The position numbers and the translations under genes were made by a program. The notes beneath the pieces are model-generated. The model saw nothing but the letters and a program-made list of their open reading frames with translations. It ran no database searches and was not told the DNA's origin. A stretch of DNA of 64,000 nucleotides from NCBI RefSeq assembly GCF_009193175.1, contig NZ_VUKE01000003.1:124001-188000 (forward strand), given 5' to 3'. Below are positions 1 through 8,860 of the stretch, piece by piece; within the stretch, counting starts at the first letter, position 1, and each line of letters starts with the position of its first letter. Origin of the DNA: Georgenia ruanii. GTDB lineage: Bacteria > Actinomycetota > Actinomycetes > Actinomycetales > Actinomycetaceae.

Positions 1-141
1 GGCCCAGTCTGCCATCGGAGCGAACAGTGCACCGGTTGTGCAGCGCTGCTCTGCAACGTGAGCACCGCTCTTGACACGCAGGCGGGCAGGAGAGGACAGT
101 GATCGCAATCGAGAACACCGCTCTCTTCAGTAGAGGTTGGC

Positions 142-1101
142 ATGTCGTTGCACGTCGTCATCGGGGCCGGGCCGGTGGGCTCCGCGCTTGCCACGCTGCT
201 GGCCGGGCAGGAGCACGACGTCCGTGTCGTCACCCGCTCCGGGCGCGGTCCGGTGCACCCCCGCATCGCCCGGGTGAGCGCCGACGTCGCCGTCCCCGGC
301 GCGCTCATGCCCCACGTCGCGGGCGCGGTCGCGCTGTACAACTGCGCCAACCCGGCGAGCTACCAGGCGTGGGCGCGGGACTGGCCCCCGCTGGCCGCCG
401 GCATGCTGCGGGCGGCCGAGGACAGCGGCGCGGTCCTTGTCACCATGGGCAACCTCTACGGTTACGGCCCCGTCAGCGGCCCGATCACGGCCGACCACCC
501 CCTCGCCGCCACCACCCGCAAGGGTCGCCTCCGGGCGAGGCTGTGGGAGCAGGCGCTCGACGCCCACCACGCGGGTCGTCTGCGGGCGGTGGAGATCCGT
601 GCCTCGGACTACCTCGGGCCCGCCGTCACGCCCGCCACCGGGCTCCTCGCCCATTACGCCGGGCCGGTGCTCAGCGGCCGGCCGACGTGGGTGCTCGGCG
701 ACCCGGACGCCCCCCACAGCTGGACGTACGTGCCCGACGCCGCGCGCACGCTCGCCGCCGCGGCGGCGGACGAGCGGGCCTGGGGCCAGGCCTGGCACGT
801 GCCGACCAACCGCCCCGTCCCGGTGCGCGCCGTCCTCGAGGAGCTCGCCCGGATCGCCGGCCGGCCGGCGCCGCGGATCCGTCGTCTGCCGCGGGTGGCG
901 GTGACCGCGCTCTCGCCGGTCGTCCCGGTCCTTCGCGAGCTCCGCGAGCTGCTCTACCAGTTCGAGCGGCCCTTCGAGATGGACGCCGCGGCCACGGTCG
1001 CCGCCCTGAGGGTCGAGCCGACGCCATGGTCGGAGATCCTCGCCGCGACGGCTGCGGACTGGGCCGGGCGGCTGGCGCCGGCCGGCCACGTGACTGCGTA
1101 G
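142..1101 (+). CDS. NAD(P)-dependent epimerase/dehydratase family protein
   Basis: A 319-residue extended short-chain dehydrogenase-like protein. The N-terminus carries the Rossmann dinucleotide motif GAGPVG at residues 8-13, preceded by a short hydrophobic strand. The central region has GNLYGYGP where sugar epimerases have the Ser/Tyr catalytic segment, and the middle contains SDYLGP, typical of atypical epimerase-like reductases. The ATG is preceded by an AGAGG-like ribosome site. Substrate cannot be read from the sequence. It stands alone, followed on the same strand by a tiny acidic gene. The family assignment is firm; the reaction is unknown. Confidence 0.85.
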   Translation: MSLHVVIGAGPVGSALATLLAGQEHDVRVVTRSGRGPVHPRIARVSADVAVPGALMPHVAGAVALYNCANPASYQAWARDWPPLAAGMLRAAEDSGAVLVTMGNLYGYGPVSGPITADHPLAATTRKGRLRARLWEQALDAHHAGRLRAVEIRASDYLGPAVTPATGLLAHYAGPVLSGRPTWVLGDPDAPHSWTYVPDAARTLAAAAADERAWGQAWHVPTNRPVPVRAVLEELARIAGRPAPRIRRLPRVAVTALSPVVPVLRELRELLYQFERPFEMDAAATVAALRVEPTPWSEILAATAADWAGRLAPAGHVTA

Positions 1102-1173
1102 CCCCCAGGCACCCGGCCCGGACCATGCTCACTAGGCTGGGGGGCACGAGGCGACGACGGCGAGGAGGTCGCC

Positions 1174-1347
1174 ATGGTGCCGGAACCGCAACCCCCGCGC
1201 GTCGCGGGACGCGACGAGGCGCACCTGCGCCACGATCCGCACTTCGACGAGCCGGTCCTGCTCGAGGAGGACGAGACGGTGCCTCCGCGGCCCGAGGAGG
1301 AGGCCGCGGACCTGCTGCGCTCCGAGCCGGACGAGAACCCCCGCTGA
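1174..1347 (+). CDS. small acidic hypothetical protein (57 aa)
   Basis: A 57-codon gene with a strong ribosome site (GAGGAGGT) about six bases before the ATG. The product is Pro- and Glu-rich, with a Pro-rich start, an EEDE stretch and a C-terminal run of acidic residues. It has no membrane segment, cysteines or recognised domain, and is probably cytoplasmic and disordered. The good ribosome site and the position in the same direction after the epimerase are the main support. Function unknown. Confidence 0.55.
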   Translation: MVPEPQPPRVAGRDEAHLRHDPHFDEPVLLEEDETVPPRPEEEAADLLRSEPDENPR

Positions 1348-1362
1348 CCCCCCACCCCGTAC

Positions 1363-1406
1363 GACCAGGACGCCATTCTGGTCGCAGCCAGAACGTCATT
1401 TTGGCC
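1363..1406. repeat. pair of near-identical imperfect palindromes between convergent genes
   Basis: Two ~20-base units, 1363-1383 and 1387-1406, are separated by three bases. The first has perfect 6-base arms (GACCAG...CTGGTC) around a 9-base centre. The second shares the core CCAG-ACG-CATT-TGG with only a few substitutions. They lie between the ends of a rightward and a leftward gene, so they could act as a bidirectional terminator, a protein-binding site or a repetitive extragenic element. No T-tract follows. Confidence 0.5.
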
Positions 1407-1426
1407 GTGGGGAAGTTGTGGGGAGG

Positions 1427-3064
1427 TCAGGCCGGCTGCTGCGTGCCCACCTCGGCGCGGAACGCCTCCCCGCGGGCCAGCTCGTGCAGCCGCTCCAGTC
1501 GCGGGGAAAAGCCCTTCGAGCGCTCGACGAGCTCCTCGAAGCGCTCGGGCGGCAGGCCCAGGTCCGGGGCCAGCTCGGCGAGCGTCTCCCACAGCCCCGC
1601 CTGGCCGTTGACCGCCCCGCGCATGAGCTCGAGCTCGAGCAGGGGGGTGAGCGGGGACCGGGTGAGGACCCGGCCGTTGAGCTTGAGCCGGCCGACGCGC
1701 TCGGCCACCCACGCCGCCGCCTGCCGGTAGGGCCGCTGGCGCAGGTCGAGCGCCTCGATGATCGCGCGCAGCGCCTCCCGGGCCGCGGTGATCTCGTCGG
1801 CCAGGGCCGCCAGGTCGGGTCCCATTGCCGTGTCCGCGTACGCGTGCGCCATGTGCTGGATCCGGTCGGCGCCCCCGGTGGCCCCGGTGAGGTGGTCCGA
1901 CAGGTACAGGCCCAGCAGGTGGGCGTCGATGTGCGAAGGCACGCGGGCGGCCATGACGTCTCCAGGGGTCGGACTCTCGCGGTGGCGGCCGCCGGTCTCG
2001 CGGACGTCGCGGAACTGCCGGTCGCCTGGGCGCATGGTGGGGCTGGGCGTGCCGTCGCGGTCGGCGATGCCCTCGAGCATCTCGCGGAGGGTCTCCTCGG
2101 CGTCGTGCCGGGGCGCCCAGCCCAGCTGGGCGCGCACCCGGGCGGTGTCCATGAGCGGCACGCCCATGGCCATGTCGAGCCACCCGGCGTCGGAGGCCAG
2201 GACCCGGGAGCGCCACGCCAGGTCGACGACGGGGCGGACGAGCCGCGGCGGCACCTCGACCAGGCGGCCGTGGTCGAGGACCCGGGCGAGGTCGTCGGCC
2301 CGCAGCACCGGGTCGGTGGCGACGTTGAACGCCCCGCGGGCCCGGCGCAGCACCGCGAGCAGGTACGCCCGGGCGGCGTCGTCGGCGTGGACCACCTGCA
2401 GGCGCAGCCCGGCCGGCAGCGCCAGCACCGGCAGCGTGCCGGGGCGCAGCAGCCCCGCCGGCACCCAGGGGCCGAGGAAGTACCGGGCGATCTGCGCGCC
2501 GGCCACGGCCTGGAAGACCAGGGCGGTGCGCATCCGGGCGACGGCGATCTCGGGGTGCTCGGCCTCGAACGCGTCGAGGATGCGCTCCTCGGCGGCCTTG
2601 TCCACGCTGTAGTGCGAGGAGCGGATGCCGCCGGTGGCCCAGGACTCCTCGCGCGGGACGTCGTCGTCCACCGGGGAGTAGGACGCCACCGAGCAGGCGG
2701 CCACCAGCTGGCCGACGCCCGCCCGCGCGCACGCCGCGGCGACCCGGCGGGTGCCCTCGACGTTGACCCGCCGCAACTCGTCGCGGTCGTGGTTGGGCTG
2801 GAGCACCCAGGCCAGGTGGACGACGGCGTCCGCGCCCGCGAACGCGCGGGCGAGGCGGGCGACCACCGCCTCCTCCGCGGCGTCGTTCATCGCCAGGGCG
2901 CCGACGTCGGCGCTGACCCACTCCGCCGCGTCGTACGGGGCCGCCCGCCGGTCCGGGGGCCGGCGGGCCACGCCCACCACCGACGTCACCGCCGGCTCGG
3001 CCGCCAGGGCCCGCAGCACCGCCGTGCCGACGTTGCCGCTGGCCCCGACGACGGCGACCCTCAT
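1427..3064 (-). CDS. NAD-dependent epimerase/dehydratase read through into a conserved C-terminal module
   Basis: The frame is open for 545 residues. Residues 1 to about 345 form an NAD-epimerase: the start MRVAVVGASGNVG gives the Rossmann motif, and SxxYxxxK-like SSHYSVDK is the catalytic pair. The ATG overlaps the upstream dehydrogenase stop by four bases, so it is translationally coupled. From residue 371 (position 1954) the sequence becomes a separate-looking ~175-residue helical protein beginning MAARVPSHID, which has its own SD. No stop codon divides the two. This is either a true two-domain protein or two genes whose stop was lost in nature or in assembly. Substrate of the epimerase part is unknown. 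Confidence 0.75.
   Translation of the reverse strand: MRVAVVGASGNVGTAVLRALAAEPAVTSVVGVARRPPDRRAAPYDAAEWVSADVGALAMNDAAEEAVVARLARAFAGADAVVHLAWVLQPNHDRDELRRVNVEGTRRVAAACARAGVGQLVAACSVASYSPVDDDVPREESWATGGIRSSHYSVDKAAEERILDAFEAEHPEIAVARMRTALVFQAVAGAQIARYFLGPWVPAGLLRPGTLPVLALPAGLRLQVVHADDAARAYLLAVLRRARGAFNVATDPVLRADDLARVLDHGRLVEVPPRLVRPVVDLAWRSRVLASDAGWLDMAMGVPLMDTARVRAQLGWAPRHDAEETLREMLEGIADRDGTPSPTMRPGDRQFRDVRETGGRHRESPTPGDVMAARVPSHIDAHLLGLYLSDHLTGATGGADRIQHMAHAYADTAMGPDLAALADEITAAREALRAIIEALDLRQRPYRQAAAWVAERVGRLKLNGRVLTRSPLTPLLELELMRGAVNGQAGLWETLAELAPDLGLPPERFEELVERSKGFSPRLERLHELARGEAFRAEVGTQQPA
1952..1963 (-). promoter_or_regulatory. internal ribosome binding site and ATG inside the epimerase frame
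   Basis: On the minus strand GGAGA (1959-1963) lies four bases upstream of an ATG at 1954 that is in frame with the preceding epimerase. It would start a 175-residue product (1427-1954) looking like a complete, independently folding protein. This suggests that the C-terminal module is, or was, translated as its own gene. Confidence 0.5.
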
Positions 3065-4377
3065 GGCCGGTCCACCGCCGGTCCTGCCCCCTCGGGGGCC
3101 CCGGGCGCGACGTCGGCGGCGGTGTTCGCGGCGATCTCGGCGTCGGTGGCCGGCGTGTGCAGCGCGCGGGTGGCCGGGATGGTCGGGTCGAGGACGATCT
3201 TGATCGCGCCGTCCTGCTTCTTCTGGAAGGTCTCGTACGCCGCCGGGGCGTCCTCGAGCGACAGCCGGTGGGTGCGGAGGTCCAGCACGCCGAGCGGGTC
3301 GGCCGAGTCGCTCACCAGCGGCACGAGGTCGTCGACCCAGCGGCGCACGTTGGCCTGCCCCATCCGCAGGTTCACCTGCTTGTCGAACAGCTCCATCATC
3401 GGCATGGGGTCGACCGCGCCGCCGTAGACGCCGGAGAGGGAGACCGTCCCCCCGCGCCGGACCGTGGAGATGGCCAGGTGCAGCGCGCCGAGGCGGTCCA
3501 CGCCGAGGTTCTTGATCATCGGGCGGGCCAGCGCGTCGGGCAGCAGGCCGGCGCCCTTCTGGACCGCCTCGGCGACGCTCGAGCCGAGCGAGCCGTGGGC
3601 CTCCATCCCGACCGCGTCGATGACGCTGTCCGGGCCGCGCCCGCCCGTCAGGCCGCGGACGGTCTCGGGCAGGTCCTCGACGTCGCGCAGGTCGAGGGTG
3701 TCGATGCCGTGGCGACGGGCCATCGCGAGCCGCTCGGGCACGAGGTCGACGCCGATGACCTCGGCCGCCCCGCGATGGCGGGCGATCCGGGCGGACATCT
3801 GCCCGATCGGGCCGAGCCCGAGCACGACGACGGAGCCGCCGTCGGGGATGTCGGCGTACTCGACCGCCTGCCAGGCGGTGGGCAGGACGTCGGAGAGGTA
3901 GAGGTAGCGCTCGTCCGGCTCGCCGTCGTCGGGGACGGGGATCGGGCCGTAGTGCGCCTGGGGCACGCGGAGGTACTCCGCCTGGCCGCCGGGGACCTGG
4001 CCGTAGAGCTTGGTGTAGCCGAACAGGGCGGCGCCCTTGTCCTGCTCGCGCACCTGGGTGGTCTCGCACTGGCTCTGCAGCCCGTGGGCGCACATCCAGC
4101 AGCTGCCGCAGGAGACGTTGAACGGGATGACGACCCGGTCGCCGGGCTTGATGTGCGTGACCTCCGGGCCGACCTCTTGGACGATGCCCATCGGCTCGTG
4201 GCCGAGGACGTCGCCGGGGTCGAGGAACGCCCCCAGCACGCTGTAGAGGTGGAGGTCCGAGCCGCAGATGGCGGTCGAGGTGATCTTGACGATGGCGTCG
4301 GTAGGTTCGGCGATCTCCGGGTCCGGGACGTCCTCGACGCGGACGTCCTCCTTGCCCTGCCAGGTCAGTGCGCGCAC
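3061..4377 (-). CDS. zinc-dependent alcohol/formaldehyde dehydrogenase-type MDR protein
   Basis: A 438-residue medium-chain dehydrogenase of the glutathione-independent formaldehyde dehydrogenase-like branch. Catalytic zinc ligands are visible at Cys38 (CGSDLH) and His60-Glu61 (GHE). Structural zinc cysteines are C90, C93, C96 and C104. A Rossmann motif GLGPIG follows near the middle. A GTG start is chosen because GGAGACC lies five bases upstream and the first residues match family N-termini. A disordered Ala/Pro tail of about 40 residues follows the fold. It overlaps the epimerase start by four bases, implying one operon. Substrate unknown, probably an aldehyde or alcohol with NAD. Confidence 0.88.
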   Translation of the reverse strand: MRALTWQGKEDVRVEDVPDPEIAEPTDAIVKITSTAICGSDLHLYSVLGAFLDPGDVLGHEPMGIVQEVGPEVTHIKPGDRVVIPFNVSCGSCWMCAHGLQSQCETTQVREQDKGAALFGYTKLYGQVPGGQAEYLRVPQAHYGPIPVPDDGEPDERYLYLSDVLPTAWQAVEYADIPDGGSVVVLGLGPIGQMSARIARHRGAAEVIGVDLVPERLAMARRHGIDTLDLRDVEDLPETVRGLTGGRGPDSVIDAVGMEAHGSLGSSVAEAVQKGAGLLPDALARPMIKNLGVDRLGALHLAISTVRRGGTVSLSGVYGGAVDPMPMMELFDKQVNLRMGQANVRRWVDDLVPLVSDSADPLGVLDLRTHRLSLEDAPAAYETFQKKQDGAIKIVLDPTIPATRALHTPATDAEIAANTAADVAPGAPEGAGPAVDRP

Positions 4378-4450
4378 ATGGTCTCCCGTCGTCGGTGGTG
4401 CCGCCCGCGGGCCGCGGGCCAGGCGGGCGGCGACGTGGCTGCTCGGTCCG

Positions 4451-4609
4451 TCAGGCGTTGCCCGTGGACTGCTCCTCGTCGTCCTCGCCCTCGGCCTGCG
4501 AGGGCTGGTGGGACGCCTCGTGAGAGGTCAGGGACTCGGGGTCGGCGTCGGGGTCCTTGTCCGGGTCGTAGGGCTCCTCGGACGGGCTCACACCGGTGTT
4601 CTCGCTCAT
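4451..4609 (-). CDS. small acidic hypothetical protein (52 aa)
   Basis: A 52-codon gene upstream of the dehydrogenase, starting at an ATG with GGTGGA five bases before it. The product is strongly acidic and hydrophilic (DPDKDPDADP and EGEDDEE segments), with no cysteines or hydrophobic stretch, and is probably disordered. Neighbours on both sides run in the same direction. Similar tiny acidic proteins are common in actinobacteria without a known role. Function unknown. Confidence 0.5.
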   Translation of the reverse strand: MSENTGVSPSEEPYDPDKDPDADPESLTSHEASHQPSQAEGEDDEEQSTGNA

Positions 4610-4689
4610 GGATCCACCGTGGCACCGGCCCAGGGCGGTCGCATCCGGTGGCCCTCGGCCCTCGGCCCTCGGCCCTCGGCCGCGGCGGC

Positions 4690-5778
4690 TCAGGGGCGCG
4701 GGTCGCGCTCGGGTACGCGTTCGGGCTCGGGCTCGCGCTCGTCGTGCTCGTCCGCGAACTGCTCGCGCAGCTCGCGGCCGCGCTCGATGTCCTCCTCGGC
4801 CTTCTTGGCCTTCTTGTCGCTGGCGCGGGTGTCCCGCGGCGGCAGGCGGAGCGTCTCCTCCGCCTCGATGCCGCCCTGGAGCTCGCGGCCGCGCTCGAGC
4901 TCGGCGTCGAACTCCGCGCCGAAGAGCAGGGCGAGGTTGGTGATCCACAGCAGCAGCAGGAAGATGATGACACCGGCCAGGGCGCCGTAGGTCTTGCTGT
5001 AGCTGCCGAACTGCGAGGCGTAGAAGCCGAACACCAGGACGGCGAGGGCCGCGGTGACGATGGCGATGACGGCACCCAGGCTGATCCAGCGGAAGCGCGG
5101 CTGCTTGACGTTGGGCGTGAAGTGGTAGAGCAGGGCGACGACGACGATGGTCACGAGCAGCAGCGCCGGCCACTTCGCGATGTTCCACGCCGTCAGCGCG
5201 ACGTCGCCGAGCCCGATGATGTCGCCGATGGCCCGGGCGATCGGCCCGCTGACCACGAGCAGCACGGCGGCGATGGCCACGAGCACCAGCACCACGGCGG
5301 TGAGGGCGTACATGAAGGGCCGCAGCTTCCAGATCGGCCGGCCCTCGGGCACCTCGTACATGCGGTTCATCGCCCGGCCGAAGGCGTTGACGTAGTTCGA
5401 TGCGCTCCACAGGGCGATGAGGAGACCGATGACGAGCCCGGCGCCTGGGGCGGGGACGTGAGTGAGGGCGTCGATGACCGGACCGAGGGTTTGCATCGTC
5501 GTGTCGGGCACGACGTCAGCGAGCATGCTCTCCAGCGTCTTCGTCGTGGTTTCCGCCTGGCCGACGAGGCTGAGGATGGAGACGAGCGCGATGATCGCGG
5601 GGAACAGCGACAGCACCGCGTAGTACGTCAGGCCCGCGGCGAGGTCCGTGCAGTCGTCGGCCATGAACTCGCGGAAGGTGCGCTTGGTGACGTAGACCCA
5701 CGACGGCTTGCGGAGGTCGGTGGGGGAGTCGGGCTTCGCGGGATGCTCCTCGTGCGGGGCCTGACGGGCCGTGGCCAT
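4690..5778 (-). CDS. YihY/virulence factor BrkB family inner membrane protein
   Basis: A 362-residue polytopic membrane protein. After about 30 hydrophilic residues comes the family-typical block ending DLAAGLTYYAVLSLFPA, followed by about six hydrophobic segments and the ALWSASNY-AF-R-MNRMY block that marks the YihY family. The C-terminal 70 residues are highly charged (Arg/Glu), probably cytoplasmic. GAGGAG upstream of the ATG fixes the start. Members have been called ribonuclease BN in error; their role is not established. The charged tail is longer than usual. Confidence 0.88.
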   Translation of the reverse strand: MATARQAPHEEHPAKPDSPTDLRKPSWVYVTKRTFREFMADDCTDLAAGLTYYAVLSLFPAIIALVSILSLVGQAETTTKTLESMLADVVPDTTMQTLGPVIDALTHVPAPGAGLVIGLLIALWSASNYVNAFGRAMNRMYEVPEGRPIWKLRPFMYALTAVVLVLVAIAAVLLVVSGPIARAIGDIIGLGDVALTAWNIAKWPALLLVTIVVVALLYHFTPNVKQPRFRWISLGAVIAIVTAALAVLVFGFYASQFGSYSKTYGALAGVIIFLLLLWITNLALLFGAEFDAELERGRELQGGIEAEETLRLPPRDTRASDKKAKKAEEDIERGRELREQFADEHDEREPEPERVPERDPRP

Positions 5779-6000
5779 GGCGTCTCCTCGGGGGAAGGCC
5801 GGGCGGGGCGCCGGCGTGGGTGCCCGGTCCCTCGACGATCGCGCGGCGCGATGCCGTGGAGGCCGAGGCGGCCGGATGGCTCGGCCCCCAGGTTCTGCCG
5901 GGCCGGACCGGTCGGCAACTCGACGAAGCCGCGCGGGTGCACCGCCGTGGGCGCCGGACCCGAGCGCCCCGCCGGCACTTGAAGGATGTCGGCCCGGCCG

Positions 6001-6459
6001 TCAGGCGATCTGCAGCGTGGCGTCGCGCTCCACCCGGCGCAGCGGACGGACCCGCGGGGACGACGCGGCCTCGGGGAGGATCCGCCGGCCGGCGACCTCC
6101 TCGACGGGGATGCCCACCAGGAGCTGCCCTGCACCGAACCACAGCGGCGGCAGGCCCACGTTGACGAGGGGGTCGCCGACGAGCCGGGCCCGCCCGGTCA
6201 CGGTGACGTACCAGCCGGTGCCCATGACGGGGTCGAGCGCCTCGACGCCGAGCGTCATCACGGGCTCGTGCACCGCGGCCGCCAGTCGCTCGCCGTACCC
6301 GGTGCGGAAGACCATCTCGCGCTCGTGGACGACGAAGCGCACGGGCACCATGCGCGGGTGCTCGGCACCGGCGTAGCACACCCAGCCCAACCCGGCGGGC
6401 GGCAGCAGCCGCAGGCACTCGGCCCGCGAGAGCACGTCGAACTCGACCCCGGTGGGCAT
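6001..6459 (-). CDS. pyridoxamine 5'-phosphate oxidase-like flavin-binding protein
   Basis: A 152-residue protein of the PPOX/split-barrel group. The ATG at 6459 follows a GAAGGGG ribosome site. The order of elements fits the family: an N-terminal helix (SRAECLRLL), strands with VPVRFVV and MVFRTGYG, a WYVTVTGRA strand, then a C-terminal [10 protein letters not shown] segment. Such proteins usually bind FMN or F420, and the substrate differs widely between members. It is divergent from the glycosyltransferase at 6697, with about 240 bases of intergenic DNA between them. Confidence 0.82.
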   Translation of the reverse strand: MPTGVEFDVLSRAECLRLLPPAGLGWVCYAGAEHPRMVPVRFVVHEREMVFRTGYGERLAAAVHEPVMTLGVEALDPVMGTGWYVTVTGRARLVGDPLVNVGLPPLWFGAGQLLVGIPVEEVAGRRILPEAASSPRVRPLRRVERDATLQIA

Positions 6460-6696
6460 TCCGGTTCCCCTTCCCCCGACGAGAAAACCGGTCGCGCCAC
6501 GGCGCATGCCAGGACAGGCACCCGTGCGTCGCGACACCACCAGTGTGGCACCGCCCACCGGCGGAAACCACGGGACGTCCGGCGCAATCCAGCCGGGCCG
6601 GGGCTCGGGATGCGGGCGCCCGGGGCTCGTGCCACGGTGGCGCCTACTCCGGGCCGGTATCCCGGCGCGTCCCGCCGCCGTTCGCGAGGGAGGGCG

Positions 6697-7653
6697 ATGC
6701 TGCAGCGCACCGTGGCCGAGGGGGTCCACCGCCTCGAGCATGCCCATGTCAGCCGCTCCCTCATCGAGGACGTCCGGGTCACGGTCGTCGTCGCCAGCCG
6801 CAACCGTCGCGAGGAGCTGCTGGCCAGCCTCGCCCGGCACCGGGCCCCGGTGGTCTACGTCGACAACGCCTCGACCGACGGCAGCGCGGAAGCGGTGCGG
6901 GCCGCGCATCCGGACGTCACCGTCGTCCGGCTACGGCGGAACATGGGCGCCTTCGCCCGCACCCTGGGCGTCGCCCGCGCCACGACGGAGTTCGTCGCGT
7001 TCGCCGACGACGACTCCTGGTGGGCGCCCGGCGCGTTGGGCGCCGCCGCGGCGACGCTGGCGGCGCACCCCCGCCTCGCGGTGGTCAACGCCCGCATCCT
7101 CGTCGGTCCGGAGGAGCGGCTGGACCCGGTGTGCGCGGAGATGGCGGCCTCGCCGCTGCCCCGGCCGGACGGGGTGCCGGGTGCGCCGCTGCTCGGCTTC
7201 GTCGCCTGTGGTGCCATGGTCCGCACGGACGCCTTCCTCATGGCGGGAGGGTTCGACCCGGTGGTGCGCTTCCCCGGCGAGGAGGAGCGCCTCGCCCTCG
7301 ACCTCGCCCGGCTCGGGTGGGCGATGAGCTATCTGGACGACGTCGTCGTCCACCACCACCCGTCACCTCGGCGGCACGCCCCGGACGAGCGGGTGCGCGC
7401 CATCACCCGTGCCTCGGTGCTCACCGGGGCCATGCGCCTGCCGTGGCGGCGGGCGGTCGCCCGGGGCTGGCGGGCGGCGCGGGCGGGGGCGCCCGCGCGG
7501 GCGGGGGTGCGCGACGCGCTGCGCGAGCTGCCCGCCGCCCGGCGTGCCCGCCACCGCACCACCGCCCACGTGCTGGAGCAGCTGGACCTGCTGGAGCGGG
7601 CCGCGCCAGCCGGGCCGGCGCCCGAACCGATGTCCGAAGGAGGACGCCGATGA
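6697..7653 (+). CDS. glycosyltransferase family 2 protein
   Basis: A 318-residue GT-A fold transferase. It starts at an ATG behind GAGGGAGGG. The [16 protein letters not shown] strand, DNASTDGS and the metal-binding DDD (FADDDSWW) are all present, followed by [23 protein letters not shown], which resembles the GT2 acceptor/catalytic-base region. It ends in a basic, helical C-terminal tail. The stop overlaps the start of the next gene (ATGA). It probably adds a sugar to a cell-surface or secondary-metabolite glycan made by the larger cluster that converges on it. Donor and acceptor are unknown. Confidence 0.87.
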   Translation: MLQRTVAEGVHRLEHAHVSRSLIEDVRVTVVVASRNRREELLASLARHRAPVVYVDNASTDGSAEAVRAAHPDVTVVRLRRNMGAFARTLGVARATTEFVAFADDDSWWAPGALGAAAATLAAHPRLAVVNARILVGPEERLDPVCAEMAASPLPRPDGVPGAPLLGFVACGAMVRTDAFLMAGGFDPVVRFPGEEERLALDLARLGWAMSYLDDVVVHHHPSPRRHAPDERVRAITRASVLTGAMRLPWRRAVARGWRAARAGAPARAGVRDALRELPAARRARHRTTAHVLEQLDLLERAAPAGPAPEPMSEGGRR

Positions 7654-8633
7654 GAACGCTGCAGGCGGTGCACAGGCCGGCCGGCGCGCCGGGCCGTGCG
7701 GTGGTGACCGGGGGCGCCGGGTTCCTCGGCAGCCACCTGTGCGAGACGCTCCTGGCCCGCGGTTGGCAGGTGGTGTGCCTGGACAACTTCCTCACCGGGA
7801 CCCCGCAGAACGTCGCGGGCCTGCTGGGGCACCCGGGCTTCGAGCTCGTGCACTGTGACGTCACCGAGAACACCCACGTGCGCGGCGACGTCGACCTCGT
7901 GCTGCACTTCGCCTCGCCGGCCTCGCCGGTGGACTACCTCGAGCTGCCCATCGAGACGCTGCGGGTGGGATCGGTCGGTACCGAGCGGGCGCTGCGGCTG
8001 GCCTGGGACAAGGGTGCCCGGTTCGTGCTGGCCTCGACGTCGGAGGTCTACGGCGACCCGCAGGTGCACCCGCAGGGCGAGGACTACTGGGGCCACGTCA
8101 ACCCGATCGGGCCGCGGGGGGTCTACGACGAGGCCAAGCGCTACGGCGAGGCGCTGGTCACGGCCTACCGGTCCGCGCACGGCGTCGACACCGGCATCGT
8201 GCGGATCTTCAACACCTACGGGCCGCGGATGCGCCCCCACGACGGGCGGGCGATCCCGACCTTCATCCGGCAGGCGCTGGCCGGCGAGCCGCTGACCGTG
8301 GCCGGCGACGGCAGCCAGACCCGGTCGGTGTGCTACGTCGACGACCTGGTGGCCGGGGTGCTCGCGATGGCCGCGAGCGACCACCCGGGCCCGATCAACA
8401 TCGGCAACCCGCACGAGCGCTCGGTGCGCGAGATCGCCGAGGACGTCATCGCCGCCACCGGCTCCGCCTCGCGGATCGAGCACGTCCCGCGCCCGGTGGA
8501 CGACCCGAAGGTGCGCCGCCCGGACACCACGCGGGCCCTGCACGTCCTCGGCTGGCGCCCGCGGGTGCCGTGGGAGGAGGGGCTGGCCCGGACGGTGGAG
8601 TGGTTCGCCCGGGCGCAGAGCGAGACGGCGTGA
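7650..8633 (+). CDS. UDP-glucuronate decarboxylase-like NAD-dependent sugar epimerase
   Basis: A 327-residue extended SDR. Its ATG overlaps the upstream transferase stop, with GAAGGAGG in front. The Rossmann motif GGAGFLGSH is followed by [20 protein letters not shown], and [11 protein letters not shown], whose Tyr and Lys are the catalytic pair. These are the hallmark blocks of UDP-glucuronate decarboxylase (UDP-xylose synthase), which converts UDP-glucuronate to UDP-xylose and CO2. It lacks an N-terminal membrane anchor, so it is cytosolic. It may supply xylose for the glycan built by the surrounding transferases. A different NDP-sugar substrate cannot be excluded. Confidence 0.85.
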   Translation: MRTLQAVHRPAGAPGRAVVTGGAGFLGSHLCETLLARGWQVVCLDNFLTGTPQNVAGLLGHPGFELVHCDVTENTHVRGDVDLVLHFASPASPVDYLELPIETLRVGSVGTERALRLAWDKGARFVLASTSEVYGDPQVHPQGEDYWGHVNPIGPRGVYDEAKRYGEALVTAYRSAHGVDTGIVRIFNTYGPRMRPHDGRAIPTFIRQALAGEPLTVAGDGSQTRSVCYVDDLVAGVLAMAASDHPGPINIGNPHERSVREIAEDVIAATGSASRIEHVPRPVDDPKVRRPDTTRALHVLGWRPRVPWEEGLARTVEWFARAQSETA

Positions 8634-8693
8634 CTCGCTGGACGAACCGGCAAGAGGACGCCCGAGGAGGCGCCCCGGAGACACAGGTGGGAC

Positions 8694-8855
8694 ATGGCAG
8701 CGCACGCGGGCGAGAGGGCCCAGAAGACGGGTGACTTCTACTGCGCGAAGTGCGACGAGAAGGTCCACGTCACGCAGGGCGACAAGATCCCCAAGTGCCC
8801 CAACGGGCACAGCGAGTTCGAGACCCGCCGCAACGAGCCGGGCACGAAGGGCTGA
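8694..8855 (+). CDS. small zinc-ribbon protein (53 aa)
   Basis: A 53-codon gene. The product has CAKC at residues 17-20 and CPNGH at 35-39, a compact zinc-ribbon arrangement with three cysteines plus a histidine as likely metal ligands. Purine-rich GGTGG lies just ahead of the ATG. It ends only five bases before the end of the convergent heptose operon. Such mini-ribbons may bind nucleic acid or another protein; no specific role can be given. Confidence 0.7.
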   Translation: MAAHAGERAQKTGDFYCAKCDEKVHVTQGDKIPKCPNGHSEFETRRNEPGTKG

Positions 8856-8860
8856 CGCCG

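Noticed and set aside
71-100. TTGACA at 71-76 as a promoter of the first epimerase gene
   Set aside because: The -35 is perfect, but no acceptable -10 occurs 16-18 bases downstream, so I did not list a promoter.
127-1089. A 320-codon minus-strand frame antisense to the first epimerase
   Set aside because: Low-complexity Arg/Gly/Pro/Ala product without motifs, mirroring codon bias of the opposite gene.
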